Shown here: in pieces, positions 41,674-50,184 of the stretch
How positions within the stretch are numbered: the stretch's first letter is position 1
Layout of the letters: the number at the start of each line of letters is the position of its first letter
Notes under the pieces: model-generated
What the model saw: the letters and a program-made list of their open reading frames with translations, nothing else
Told to the model about the DNA's origin: nothing
The model's database searches: none
Source of the DNA: Streptomyces ruber
GTDB taxonomy: Bacteria > Actinomycetota > Actinomycetes > Streptomycetales > Streptomycetaceae
Assembly (NCBI RefSeq): GCF_014648075.1
Contig: NZ_BMQK01000018.1
Coordinates: 1-64,000 of the forward strand
Reading direction: 5' to 3'
DNA length: 64,000 nucleotides
Translations under genes and position numbers: made by a program

Positions 41674-42900
41674 TCAGCGAGTTCGCCCGGCGGCGAACTC
41701 CCCGTGGAACATGCTCAGCCCGTCATCGGCGTCGTAGACTTTGGCCACTGTGTCCGTGCTGGTGTCGATCCGGATGAGGTGGTCACTGACGAAGCTGGAG
41801 ATGAACACGGAATCCTCCTCGTACATGGCCGTGGCGGTGTGGGCGTTGCGGAAGCCGGTCGGCAGTTCGCGGCCAGGACGCAGTCGTTTGATGAAAGAGG
41901 GCCTGTCGCGGTCGTAGATGTTCCAGATGGAGATGTAGCCGTCCCGTCCGTAGTCGAAGGGATCTTCCGTTCGCCCACCCCATGAATCCTCTTCCGCCAC
42001 GTACAATTTGCCCTTCGCGATCGCCAGATCCGAGGGGGGCCTGTACATGCCCGCTCCGTCCGGTGTGCCCGTGGGACCGATGACGCGTTCGGCGGTGTCC
42101 AGCCGGGTGTCGATCAGCCAGACGCTCGGCCCGACGACCGTGGCACCTGGAGGGGTCCGTGACGTGGACCCGGCCTGCATGGCCCCGACATAGGCGAAGC
42201 GGTTGTCGATCCATGCCGCATAGTGCGCGAATGCGCCGTACTCGGTCTCCGTGCCCAACGCGATCGCATGTGTCGCCTTGACCGTCCCGGTGTGCCGGTC
42301 GGGCCGGTAGACACGCACCTCAGCGATGTCGTAGTCATACCCGACGCCCAGTCCGACGGTGCCCTTCCTGTTGAAGTTCACCCCGTGGGTCTGCCTGGTC
42401 AATTCGCGCCTCGAATACAGAACCCGCTGTTTGAGCTTGCCGTCATGGTCGATCCTGAATCCGCGCACGCGATCGTCCGTGTAGTGCGTGACGTAGGTGA
42501 ACCTCGAACGCGGCAGGAATGTCGGGCCGTGCGTCTGCGTGTAGAGAGGCCTCGTCCACGGCATGATCGGCTGGTCCGGGGTCGTCTGCATGAGGTTCGG
42601 CATGTCGGACGGCGTACCGGTCGGGTCCAGCGGGACGTTCTGCCGCAGCTCCACGTCGGCGGCTCCCGCATCCCAGTTGATGTCGTTCACACGCAGGACG
42701 ACGATGGACGCGTCGAAGGGCGGAACAGCGTCCGTTGCGATGTACACCGTCTCCTCGTCGTCGGCGATCCACGTGTGCTGAGGGCTGGCCGGCTGCCAGC
42801 CTTCGATGTCCTCGAGCGGCACCTTGACCAGCTTGTCCTCGTCGGCATTGACCAGGACGAGCTCCTTGGACTTCATGTTCACTCCGGTGAGAATATGCAT
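41674..42900 (-). CDS. Beta-propeller protein heading the AurF operon
   Basis: A 408-residue protein whose repeated strands (TWIADDEETVYIATDAVPPF, TYVTHYTDDRVRGFRIDHDG, GVGYDYDIAEVRVYRPDRHT, RFAYVGAMQAG, KLYVAEEDSWGG, GYISIWNIYDRDRPSFIKRL, SVFISSFVSDHLIRIDTSTD) are spaced like the blades of a seven-bladed YVTN/NHL-type propeller. There is no signal peptide or membrane helix, so it should be cytosolic, which is unusual for this fold class. I see no enzyme motif. The ATG at 42900 follows GAGGAG; the open frame extends upstream but loses protein character. As first gene of the operon it may bind the substrate or product of the N-oxygenase, or act as an enzyme of the lactonase/sugar-oxidase kind. 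Confidence 0.75.
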   Translation of the reverse strand: MHILTGVNMKSKELVLVNADEDKLVKVPLEDIEGWQPASPQHTWIADDEETVYIATDAVPPFDASIVVLRVNDINWDAGAADVELRQNVPLDPTGTPSDMPNLMQTTPDQPIMPWTRPLYTQTHGPTFLPRSRFTYVTHYTDDRVRGFRIDHDGKLKQRVLYSRRELTRQTHGVNFNRKGTVGLGVGYDYDIAEVRVYRPDRHTGTVKATHAIALGTETEYGAFAHYAAWIDNRFAYVGAMQAGSTSRTPPGATVVGPSVWLIDTRLDTAERVIGPTGTPDGAGMYRPPSDLAIAKGKLYVAEEDSWGGRTEDPFDYGRDGYISIWNIYDRDRPSFIKRLRPGRELPTGFRNAHTATAMYEEDSVFISSFVSDHLIRIDTSTDTVAKVYDADDGLSMFHGEFAAGRTR

Positions 42901-43799
42901 CCTCTTGCTCTCCTCGTTCGACGTGGATGTGCGATGGGCGTGTGAATACGCGAACGCAACAGGCGCTGAAATGCGCTGAACGGCTGTGCCGCTGCGGTTG
43001 ACAGAGAACCCCATGACCGTCGTTCGGGATCTGGCGCGCCGAGTAAACGGAACGTGCGCGGGAAAATGCCGGCGCAGTGCGCACGGCAGGAAGTCGTCCG
43101 TGGACTTCTGAGGTGCACCTGTCTTACAGATATCTCGAAGGTGCACAGTGGCGCGGAATCGTGGCGCCAGGCATGTGAATCATGGTCGCTTCGCCTCCCC
43201 CGTTGGCCTTAGCGACGAACCCCAGGCTAACAGCATCCCCCCTCATTCGGTCATCGCGAGGAACAGCGCGACGCATGTACATGTAATCAGTCGGTAGTTG
43301 ATTGTCGATGCTTCTCGCGCCTGGTTGGAGATAGCTGGAATGCACAGAGAAGCAATCGGGAAGTTCCGTTTCCCGAGGTAGCTGTGCGGGGCCGCTGGTT
43401 GCCTTCCGTACCGTGCCGACGCCGCCACGGACGGCCGGGTACGCCACCGGTGTGCACGTCAAGACGGCGGCGAAGGAGGCGGCCGACGACGTGTCCGCGT
43501 CCGGACGAATCGGTACCGGTGACCGCTGAGAGCGGCGTACCGGTGCTCCGCCTCGGACGGGCGCGGCGGGCTGCCGCAGACAGCAGCCGGGCCGTACACG
43601 GCAGCACATGGTCTCGCGAGCCGAAGCGGCATGGCCCGGCCGCCGTAGAGCGACTGCGCTCCTCCGGCCGGACCTACTGGCCGGAGACGAGGACTGCGCG
43701 CATGAGGACGTCCATCCGACGGTCAGCGGGAACGGAGCCTGCCAGCGGCTGCTCGTCGCTCAAGGCGTGTACTGGGTTGTGAACAAGGCGGTCGCCCGG
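42901..43799. other. About 900 bp intergenic region
   Basis: It should contain the promoter of the AurF operon at its left end. Open frames on both strands here have no recognisable domain. A mildly AT-richer zone lies near 43120-43380. Confidence 0.5.
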
Positions 43800-44060
43800 G
43801 ATCCGGCATCCACGAGGAGATCCTGCGGCAGTGGCTCCGCCAGGCCGGGCCGGCCAGGGCGACCGGCCCGGCCGGCCCGGCACGGCCGGGAAGCAGGAAC
43901 TCGCCCGGATCCGCGAGGAGGCCGCCGGGCTGCGGCGGGCCGGCGGCATCCCGGAGGCCGCATCGGTGCTCTCGGGCGGCCGGAGCCGGCCCGGCGCCTG
44001 CGCGACGAGCAGCTGCTGACGCGGGTCCGCGCTGAGCGCGCCGCCTCGACGAGACCTCGA
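43800..44060 (+). mobile_element. IS3-type transposase remnant
   Basis: GIHEEILRQWLRQAG, then in another frame QELARIREEAAGLRRAGGIP and EAASVL, resemble the OrfA helix-turn-helix and leucine zipper of IS3 elements. LRDEQLLTRVRAERAAS resembles the start of OrfB. Frames shift, and neither end is intact. Confidence 0.5.
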
Positions 44061-44340
44061 AGGCCGCCTGACCCCGGGCAGCACCTCGACACCCGACAAC
44101 CGGGATCAGCCGTCTGGTCGACACCTTTCGCCGGCCGGATGACGGCCTGCTGCAACACAGGTGAATCATGGCTGGATCGTGCATCGGCAGCACAAGGCCT
44201 CGGCGGCGACCGGACCCGAGCAGCTGTAGTGACCAGGCTGTTCGATATCTGTTCGATGCCGTGCGGCCGATGGCCCGTCTAAGGCGGCGAGCGCAAGGCT
44301 GGAAGTGGCCTTTCCTGGCCACGGCTGTTGGGGGAGAAGG

Positions 44341-44769
44341 ATGGATCCATTGACGATGGCCGCGGGGTCGGCGCTGGTGGGAGCCATGGCGACCGACGCG
44401 TGGAAGCAGGCCCGGGACGGCGTGGTCGCATTGTGGCGACGGGTGCGTCCGGAGCGGGCCGAGGAAGTCGGCCGCGATCTGGACGCGCTGCACGGGCAGG
44501 TTCTCCGTGCCCGCGAGGCCGAGGATGCCGACACCGAGCAGGCCCTGCAGGGATGGTGGCGAGTACGGCTGCAGGAGCTGCTGCAACAGGATCCGCACGC
44601 GGCCGATGAACTGCGACGGCTGCTGGACGACCGGCTCGCTCCAGCCCTCGCTTTTGAGGAGCGCGATCGGATCTACTCCGTCATCCAGCATCAGACCGTC
44701 AAGGGCGGCTCCGGCACCCAGGTCGGGCGCGACTGCCACCAAGGCAACGCCTCGCTCCCAAAAGCCTGA
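44341..44769 (+). CDS. Small helical protein paired with an NB-ARC/TPR gene
   Basis: A 142-residue protein beginning MDPLTMAAGSALVGAMATDA, a start common to a Streptomyces family of unknown function, followed by WKQARDGVVALWRRVRPERA and long amphipathic helices (EAEDADTEQALQGWWRVRLQ, ELLQQDPHAADELRRLLDD). Near the end GGSGTQVGRDCHQGN resembles TSLTAGRDVHQS at the start of the NB-ARC protein encoded next (29 bp gap), so the two may share an interaction motif. The ATG follows GGGGGAGAAGG. I suspect a signalling adaptor of the STAND system, but no domain name is certain. Confidence 0.75.
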   Translation: MDPLTMAAGSALVGAMATDAWKQARDGVVALWRRVRPERAEEVGRDLDALHGQVLRAREAEDADTEQALQGWWRVRLQELLQQDPHAADELRRLLDDRLAPALAFEERDRIYSVIQHQTVKGGSGTQVGRDCHQGNASLPKA

Positions 44770-44798
44770 CCGCCCCGGGCGAGCCGCCGGTCGCGCGT

Positions 44799-47477
44799 GT
44801 GCAGCAGAACCTGCGGCAGGACGGTGGGACATCGCTGACGGCCGGAAGGGATGTGCACCAGAGCACCGTGGTGGAGGCTCCGGCCCCTGACCGCCCAGTG
44901 GTCACGCACGGCCTGCCACCGGACATCGTCAGTTTCACCGGCCGGGAATACGAACTGGAACAGCTGCTGGCCGCGGCGGCGCCGGGGCGGGTGGTGAACA
45001 TCTACACCGTGGACGGGATGCCCGGCATCGGTAAGACAGCCCTGGTCACCCACGCCGCACACCGGCTCACCGAGCGCTTCCCGGACGGGCAGTTCTTCCA
45101 CAACCTGCACGCCCACACCCCCGGCCAGACTCCCGCCGACCCCGTCGACGTCCTGGCTGTGCTGCTGACCGAACTGGGCATCGACCCCCGCAACCTTCCC
45201 GCGACCCTGGAAGGACGCTCCGCTCTGTGGCGCGACCGGCTCACCGACAAGAGAGCGCTGCTGGTCCTCGACGACGCGGCCGGGCACGCCCAGATCGCTC
45301 CGCTCCTGCCCAGCAACCCGGGCTGCCTGACCTTGGTCACCAGCCGCGCCCGCCTGATTGCCCTGGACGGCGCCCACCCCCTGTCCCTGGACCCCCTTGA
45401 ACCCGGCGCCGCCGCCGACCTCTTCACCCGCCTGGCCCACCGCACTCCGATCGGCGGCGAGAAGGACGCGGTGGACGAGGCGGTGCGGCTGTGCGGGTAC
45501 CTGCCGCTGGCCATCACCCTGCTCGCCGGACGCCTCTGCCACAGACGCAAGTGGCCCATTGCCGAGTTCACCGTCGAGTTCGCCGCCGCCCAGGACCGCC
45601 TGGGCGAGTTCGACGGCAGCGGCGATCGCGCGATCTACACCGCCTTCACCCTCTCCTACCAGGACCTCACCTCCGGCCAGCAACTCCTGTTCCGCCGCAT
45701 CGGTATGCACCCCGGCCCCGACATCGACACCTATGCCGCAGCCGCCCTCAACAACACGTCCCTCCCCGAGACCCGCCACAGCCTGGAAGCCCTCTTCACC
45801 CACCACCTCCTCGAAGAAACCGCCCCCAACCGCTACCAGCCCCACGACCTCCTGCGCGCCTACGCACGCACCCTCACCGCCGACACCGACCCCGCCGACG
45901 ACCGCGCCCAGGCCCTTGCCCGACTTCTGGACTACTACCTGCACACCGCCCAGACCGCTGATCGCCGCCTTCGGATCACCCCCCGCCACGATCCTCCTCC
46001 CACCCCCGCGCCAGTGGCCTCACCGCCCCTCGCCACCTGGGCGGATGCCCTGAGGTGGATGCGCATCGAACGCGCCAACCTCTTCGCCTGCCTCGACGCC
46101 CCGGCCCCCGACCGAGCCACCCGCAGCATCCACCTGACCGAGGCCATGGCCTCCTTCCTCCGACGGGAAGGACCATGGCCTCAGGCCGCCACCCTCCACC
46201 AACACGCCGCCGGCACCGCTTACCACCAGCGCGACCGCCAGAGCCTCGCCAACGCGCTCCATGACCTCGGTGTCACGCGTCGCCTGACCGACGACTACAA
46301 GGAGGCGTACGCCGTCCTGCAACGTGCGCGGGACCTGTACCAGGACCTCGGTGACCGGCTCGGGCAGGCCAACGCCCTCAACGAGCTCGGGGTCGTGCGG
46401 TACCTGACCGACGACTACGTCGAGGCGTCCGCATACCTGCGGCGGGGCCGGGATCTCTACCAGGACCTCGGTGACCGGCTCGGCCAGGCCAACGCCCTCA
46501 ACGAACTCGGCGCCGTGTGCCGCCTGACCTGCGACTACGTGCAGGCGTCCGATCTTCAGCAGCGTGCCCGGGACCTGTACCAGGACCTCGGTGACCGGCT
46601 CGGCCAGGCCAACGCCCTCAACGAGCTCGGGGTCGTGCGGTACCTGATGGGCACTTACACGCAGGCGTCCGATCTCCTGCAGCAGGCCCGGAACCTGTAC
46701 TGGGACATCGGCGACCGGCTCGGCCAGGCCTGCACACTCAACCGGCTCGGGGTCGTGCGGTACCTGATGGGCGACTACGCGGAGGCGTCCGATCTCCTGC
46801 AACAGGCCCAGGACCTCTATCAGGGTCTGGGCAGCCCGCTCGGTCAGGCCAACACCCTGAACCGGCTCGGGGTGGTGCGCTACCTGACGGGCGACTACGA
46901 AGGCGCATCCGCACTGGTAGAGCAGGCCCTGTGCCTGTGCCGGGAAGTCGGCAGCCGGCTCGGCCAGGCAAGCACCCTCAACGAACTCGGTGTCGTACGC
47001 CGCCTGACCGGCGACTATGAGGAGGCGTCCGATCTCCTGGAGCAGGCGCGAGGCCTGTACCGAAGCCTCGGTGACCGGCTCGGTCAGGCCAACGCGCTGC
47101 ACCGGCTCGGCGTGGTGCGCCGCCTGACGGGCCATCACGTCGAGGCGTCCGATCTCCTGCAGCGAGCCCGGACTCTCTACCAGGACCTCGGCAGCCCGCT
47201 CGGCGAGGCCGAGGTGATGAACAGCCTGGGAACGCTTCTCGCCGAGTGCGGGAAGGCACGGGAAGGACGTGCGCGACATCAGCGAGCCCTGCAGCTGGCC
47301 CGGGGAATACACAATCCCCTGGAAGAGGCCCGCGCCCTGGAAGGGTCGGCACGCTGCCTGGTCCGGACCGGCGACCGCGCGGCCGCCGTGCGGGAGCTAC
47401 GTCAGGCCGTCGACATCTACCGGCGTATCGGAGCCGCCGGGACCAGTTCCGCCGCTGAGTACCTGGCGCGCCTTTAG
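44799..47477 (+). CDS. STAND ATPase: NB-ARC domain with a long TPR array
   Basis: An 892-residue signal-transduction ATPase. It starts (GTG) with GGTSLTAGRDVHQSTVV, then VSFTGREYELEQLL leads to the NB-ARC domain: Walker A GMPGIGKTAL (residues 73-82), Walker B ALLVLDDAAGHAQ, TLVTSRARL (sensor region) and CGYLPLAITLLAGRL (GxP). A winged-helix region, FRRIGMHPGPDIDTYAAAAL, HDLLRAYARTLT, follows. From about residue 480 to the end there are at least nine 40-residue TPRs of the form LYQDLGDRLGQANALNELGV. Their DNA is highly repetitive with a 120-bp period. There is no HTH or SARP domain. In such proteins the repeats sense a ligand and the ATPase oligomerises; the effector may be the small gene upstream (inference). 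Confidence 0.92.
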   Translation: MQQNLRQDGGTSLTAGRDVHQSTVVEAPAPDRPVVTHGLPPDIVSFTGREYELEQLLAAAAPGRVVNIYTVDGMPGIGKTALVTHAAHRLTERFPDGQFFHNLHAHTPGQTPADPVDVLAVLLTELGIDPRNLPATLEGRSALWRDRLTDKRALLVLDDAAGHAQIAPLLPSNPGCLTLVTSRARLIALDGAHPLSLDPLEPGAAADLFTRLAHRTPIGGEKDAVDEAVRLCGYLPLAITLLAGRLCHRRKWPIAEFTVEFAAAQDRLGEFDGSGDRAIYTAFTLSYQDLTSGQQLLFRRIGMHPGPDIDTYAAAALNNTSLPETRHSLEALFTHHLLEETAPNRYQPHDLLRAYARTLTADTDPADDRAQALARLLDYYLHTAQTADRRLRITPRHDPPPTPAPVASPPLATWADALRWMRIERANLFACLDAPAPDRATRSIHLTEAMASFLRREGPWPQAATLHQHAAGTAYHQRDRQSLANALHDLGVTRRLTDDYKEAYAVLQRARDLYQDLGDRLGQANALNELGVVRYLTDDYVEASAYLRRGRDLYQDLGDRLGQANALNELGAVCRLTCDYVQASDLQQRARDLYQDLGDRLGQANALNELGVVRYLMGTYTQASDLLQQARNLYWDIGDRLGQACTLNRLGVVRYLMGDYAEASDLLQQAQDLYQGLGSPLGQANTLNRLGVVRYLTGDYEGASALVEQALCLCREVGSRLGQASTLNELGVVRRLTGDYEEASDLLEQARGLYRSLGDRLGQANALHRLGVVRRLTGHHVEASDLLQRARTLYQDLGSPLGEAEVMNSLGTLLAECGKAREGRARHQRALQLARGIHNPLEEARALEGSARCLVRTGDRAAAVRELRQAVDIYRRIGAAGTSSAAEYLARL
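46321..47220. repeat. 120-bp tandem repeats encoding TPRs
   Basis: About eight tandem units, recognised by CTCGGTGACCGGCTCGG near 46350, 46470, 46590 and onward at 120-bp steps, with decreasing identity toward the 3' end. The first three units are nearly identical in places. Confidence 0.85.
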
Positions 47478-47747
47478 GCGGAGGACACGGAGCAGGTCAC
47501 CGACATCGCGCCCGTCGAAGGCGGCGAGCGGACCGGGCTTTCGTGTCGGGCGAGAGGAAACAGAACACGATGAGGGCCACCGCCATCGCCGACCGCACGA
47601 CGCCTGGCAACGGCGCTTGCCCTGCGTACTCCATTGGCCGTGGGTAGTGCGCCAAAACGCACCTGCGGACGCCACCTGGTGGCACACTTGCCCACATTAT
47701 CGGGCTTCGTCTGTTCAACCGGAGCAGCCGCTGAGTATGTTCGCAGT

Positions 47748-48173
47748 GTGGAAGCAGGCTCCTCCATTCTGCGCATCACGCTGACCGGGCCGCGATCCCA
47801 GGACGAACTGCGCTCGCTGTACGTCTGGTTGACAGCGGAGAGCGAACTGCGCGGCCGCGTGGACATGGCCGGGCAGGTGCCTGCCCCCGGCAAGCTCGGC
47901 ACGGCCGCCCAAGAGCTCGTCATCGCCCTGGGCCCCGCCGGGGCGACCGTACTGGCGACGACAGTCGTCACCTGGCTCCGTCAGCGCACCGCCACTGTCC
48001 GGTGCAAGGCATCCACCGAGGACGGGCGGAGTGTCGAACTGACAGCCACGCGGGTTCGTGGGGCCGACCCCGACACCCTGCAGTCATTGATCGGCCGGCT
48101 CACTGCGCTCGGCACGGACACCAGTGGCGCGAGTAGCGAACATGGCGGCACCACCATGGGATCCGAGCCGTGA
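47748..48173 (+). CDS. EACC1-type effector-associated protein
   Basis: A 141-residue protein matching what I know as effector-associated constant component EACC1: ILRITLTGPRSQDELRSLYV, WLTAESELRGRVDMAGQVPA, PGKLGTAAQELVIALGPAGA and TVVTWLRQRTATVRCKAS. The family accompanies caspase-like and other effectors in bacterial conflict systems. The GTG at 47748 is my preferred start; the frame is open back to 47634 but the extension is not typical. Its 3' end overlaps the start of the caspase-like gene by about 30 bp. The protein has a likely membrane helix (VIALGPAGATVLATTVVTWL). Confidence 0.8.
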   Translation: MEAGSSILRITLTGPRSQDELRSLYVWLTAESELRGRVDMAGQVPAPGKLGTAAQELVIALGPAGATVLATTVVTWLRQRTATVRCKASTEDGRSVELTATRVRGADPDTLQSLIGRLTALGTDTSGASSEHGGTTMGSEP

Positions 48174-50000
48174 TGCGGCGATCGGGCTGGCCTCGCCCGG
48201 CACCCGCGCGCTGCTGATCGGCACCGGCAGGTACACGGCGTCCCGCGGAATGCCTGACGTACCCGCGGTGGCGAGTTCACTCGCGGATCCGGGACAGACC
48301 CTCGTCGAGCGATGCGGGCTGGCCGAACGTCCCCTGCGGCTCGTGTGCGACCCGGCCCACCCCACCGAGTTGGGTTCTCGCCCTGGCCGAGCAGTCCGAG
48401 CGGGCGGAACAGGCATTGCTCGGCTACTACGTCGGGCACGGACTGGTCAGTCCCAGCGGAGAACTCCACCTGGCCACGCAGGTGACCGACCCCCGCCCCA
48501 ACCGCCTGGCGCACACCTCCCTGGCCTACGCCGCGGTGCGCGACTGTCTGCTCTCCAGCCGGGCACGGACCGTGGTCGTCGTCCTGGACTGCTGCTTCTC
48601 GGGCCGTGCCGTGGGAACGCTGGGAGACGATGACGTCGGCGACACCGCGGGGATCGCCCGGATCCACGGTGGGTACGTCCTCACCGCGGCGGCCCGCGAT
48701 GCGTCGGCTCTCGCCCCGCGCGGCGCGCCGCACACGGCGTTCACCGGGGAACTGATCAACCTGCTCGTGCGCGGTGATCCGTCGGGGCCGGCCGAGCTCA
48801 CCCTGCACGACGCGTACCGCTACCTCTATCACGCGCTGCCCGCACGCGGCTGTCCGCGGCCGTGCCACCGGGCCACCGAATGGGCGCAGGACCTCGTCCT
48901 CGCTTCGAATCCCGCCTACCGGCCCCCGGCCGACCCCCCGTCCACGACCCGCGCCGCACGGCCGGAGCCGACCGTATGCCCGTACCCGGGGCTGGCCTCC
49001 TTCGGTCCCGGTGACAACGCCGACCGCATCGGCCTCCGCACCCATCAGCGGCTCGCCGCCGACGCGGACGCCTGGGACCGCCAGCACCGGGCCCCTTCCC
49101 TGTTGTATCGCGGAAGCCGACTGGGCGTCTCGCGTGACTGGGCGGCCGACGCCGCCGGCCAACGGCGCCTCACAACGGTGCAGAGAGCGTTCCTGGACGC
49201 CGCCTCCGCCCTGGAGACCGGCGAACTGCGCACCGAGCGGAAACGCACCCGTCGCCTGCGGGTGCTGATCGTCGCGCTCAGCGTCATCCTCCTCGTGGCG
49301 CTGGGCGCGGGGGGCGTGGCCCTGCAACAGCGGCAGAAGGCCCTGCTGGGGCAGCACGTCGCCCTGTCGCGGGCCCTGGCCTTCAAGGCCAGTTCGCTGG
49401 CCACGCAGCACCCCGACGCACAGATGCTGCTCGCGCTGGAGGCGTACCACCAGTTCCTGACCGCGGAAGCGCGCAGTGCGCTCCTCAGCCAGCAGTCCAA
49501 TCTGTTCGCCGGGACCGCCGAGGGGCACACGGGCACAGTCAACGCGGTCGTCTGCTCACCGGACGGCACAATGCTCGCCTCCGCCGGTGCCGACGGCGGC
49601 GTACGGCTGTGGGAGCCCACCGCACGCCGTACCGTCGCCGTTCTGAAGGGACACCACGGCTCTGTCAACGCGGTGGCCTTCAGTCCCGACGGCCGGACCC
49701 TCGCCTCCGCCGGCGCCGACCGCACCGTCAGGATCCGGAGCACTCCGAGGTGGCAGTCCGAAGCCGTGCTCGAAGGACACGGCGCCGGATCGCAGGGCAA
49801 TGGAGTACGGGACGTGGCCTTCGCCCCACAGGGGCGCGTCCTGGCGACCGCGGGCGACGACCGGACCGTCCGGCTGTGGGACCTCGACACTCACAAGGTA
49901 ACCGCCACGCTCACCGGCCATCGCGACAGTGTGGCCACGGTGGCCTTCTCCCCCGACGGGAAGTACCTGGCCTCGCTCTCCGTCGCGGCGTCGTCGGCCG
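48142..50000 (+). pseudogene. Caspase-like/WD40 conflict protein, frameshifted and missing its NTPase
   Basis: The first frame (start 48142 or GTG 48124) gives RALLIGTGRYTASRGMPDVP and LTDP-like DPAHPTELG. After a frame change near 48375 the caspase domain continues: LLGYYVGHGLVSPSGELHLA (catalytic His) and VVVVLDCCFSGRAVG (catalytic Cys). CPYPGLASFGPGD, which normally opens a STAND NTPase, is followed at once by DAWDRQHRAPSLLYRGSRL. No Walker A or B remains, so roughly 300 residues are deleted. A transmembrane helix (VLIVALSVILLVALGAGG) and three to four WD40 blades (HTGTVNAVVCSPDGTMLASA, HHGSVNAVAFSPDGRTLASA) follow. The propeller stops near 49975, and unrelated sequence continues to a stop at 50329. 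It was probably a suicide effector and is now likely inactive. Confidence 0.82.
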
Positions 50001-50184
50001 CCGCACCACCGATGTCGTTGCCTACGTCCGGTACGTGTGGTGCCGGGTGTGCCGCAGACGGGGGCGGCCTGCCCACGGATGGAGGGAGGGGCCTCCCCGG
50101 ACGCGTGTCCCCCGTGTCATGCCCGGCGGCCGGGCGCCGTCGGCGGCTGGGGGAGTACGTCCACAGGGGGCCGGCTCGGTGGGA

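Noticed and set aside
44799-47477. AfsR/SARP transcription activator
   Set aside because: The protein has NB-ARC and TPRs but no OmpR-like or BTAD domain, and a small adaptor-like gene precedes it.
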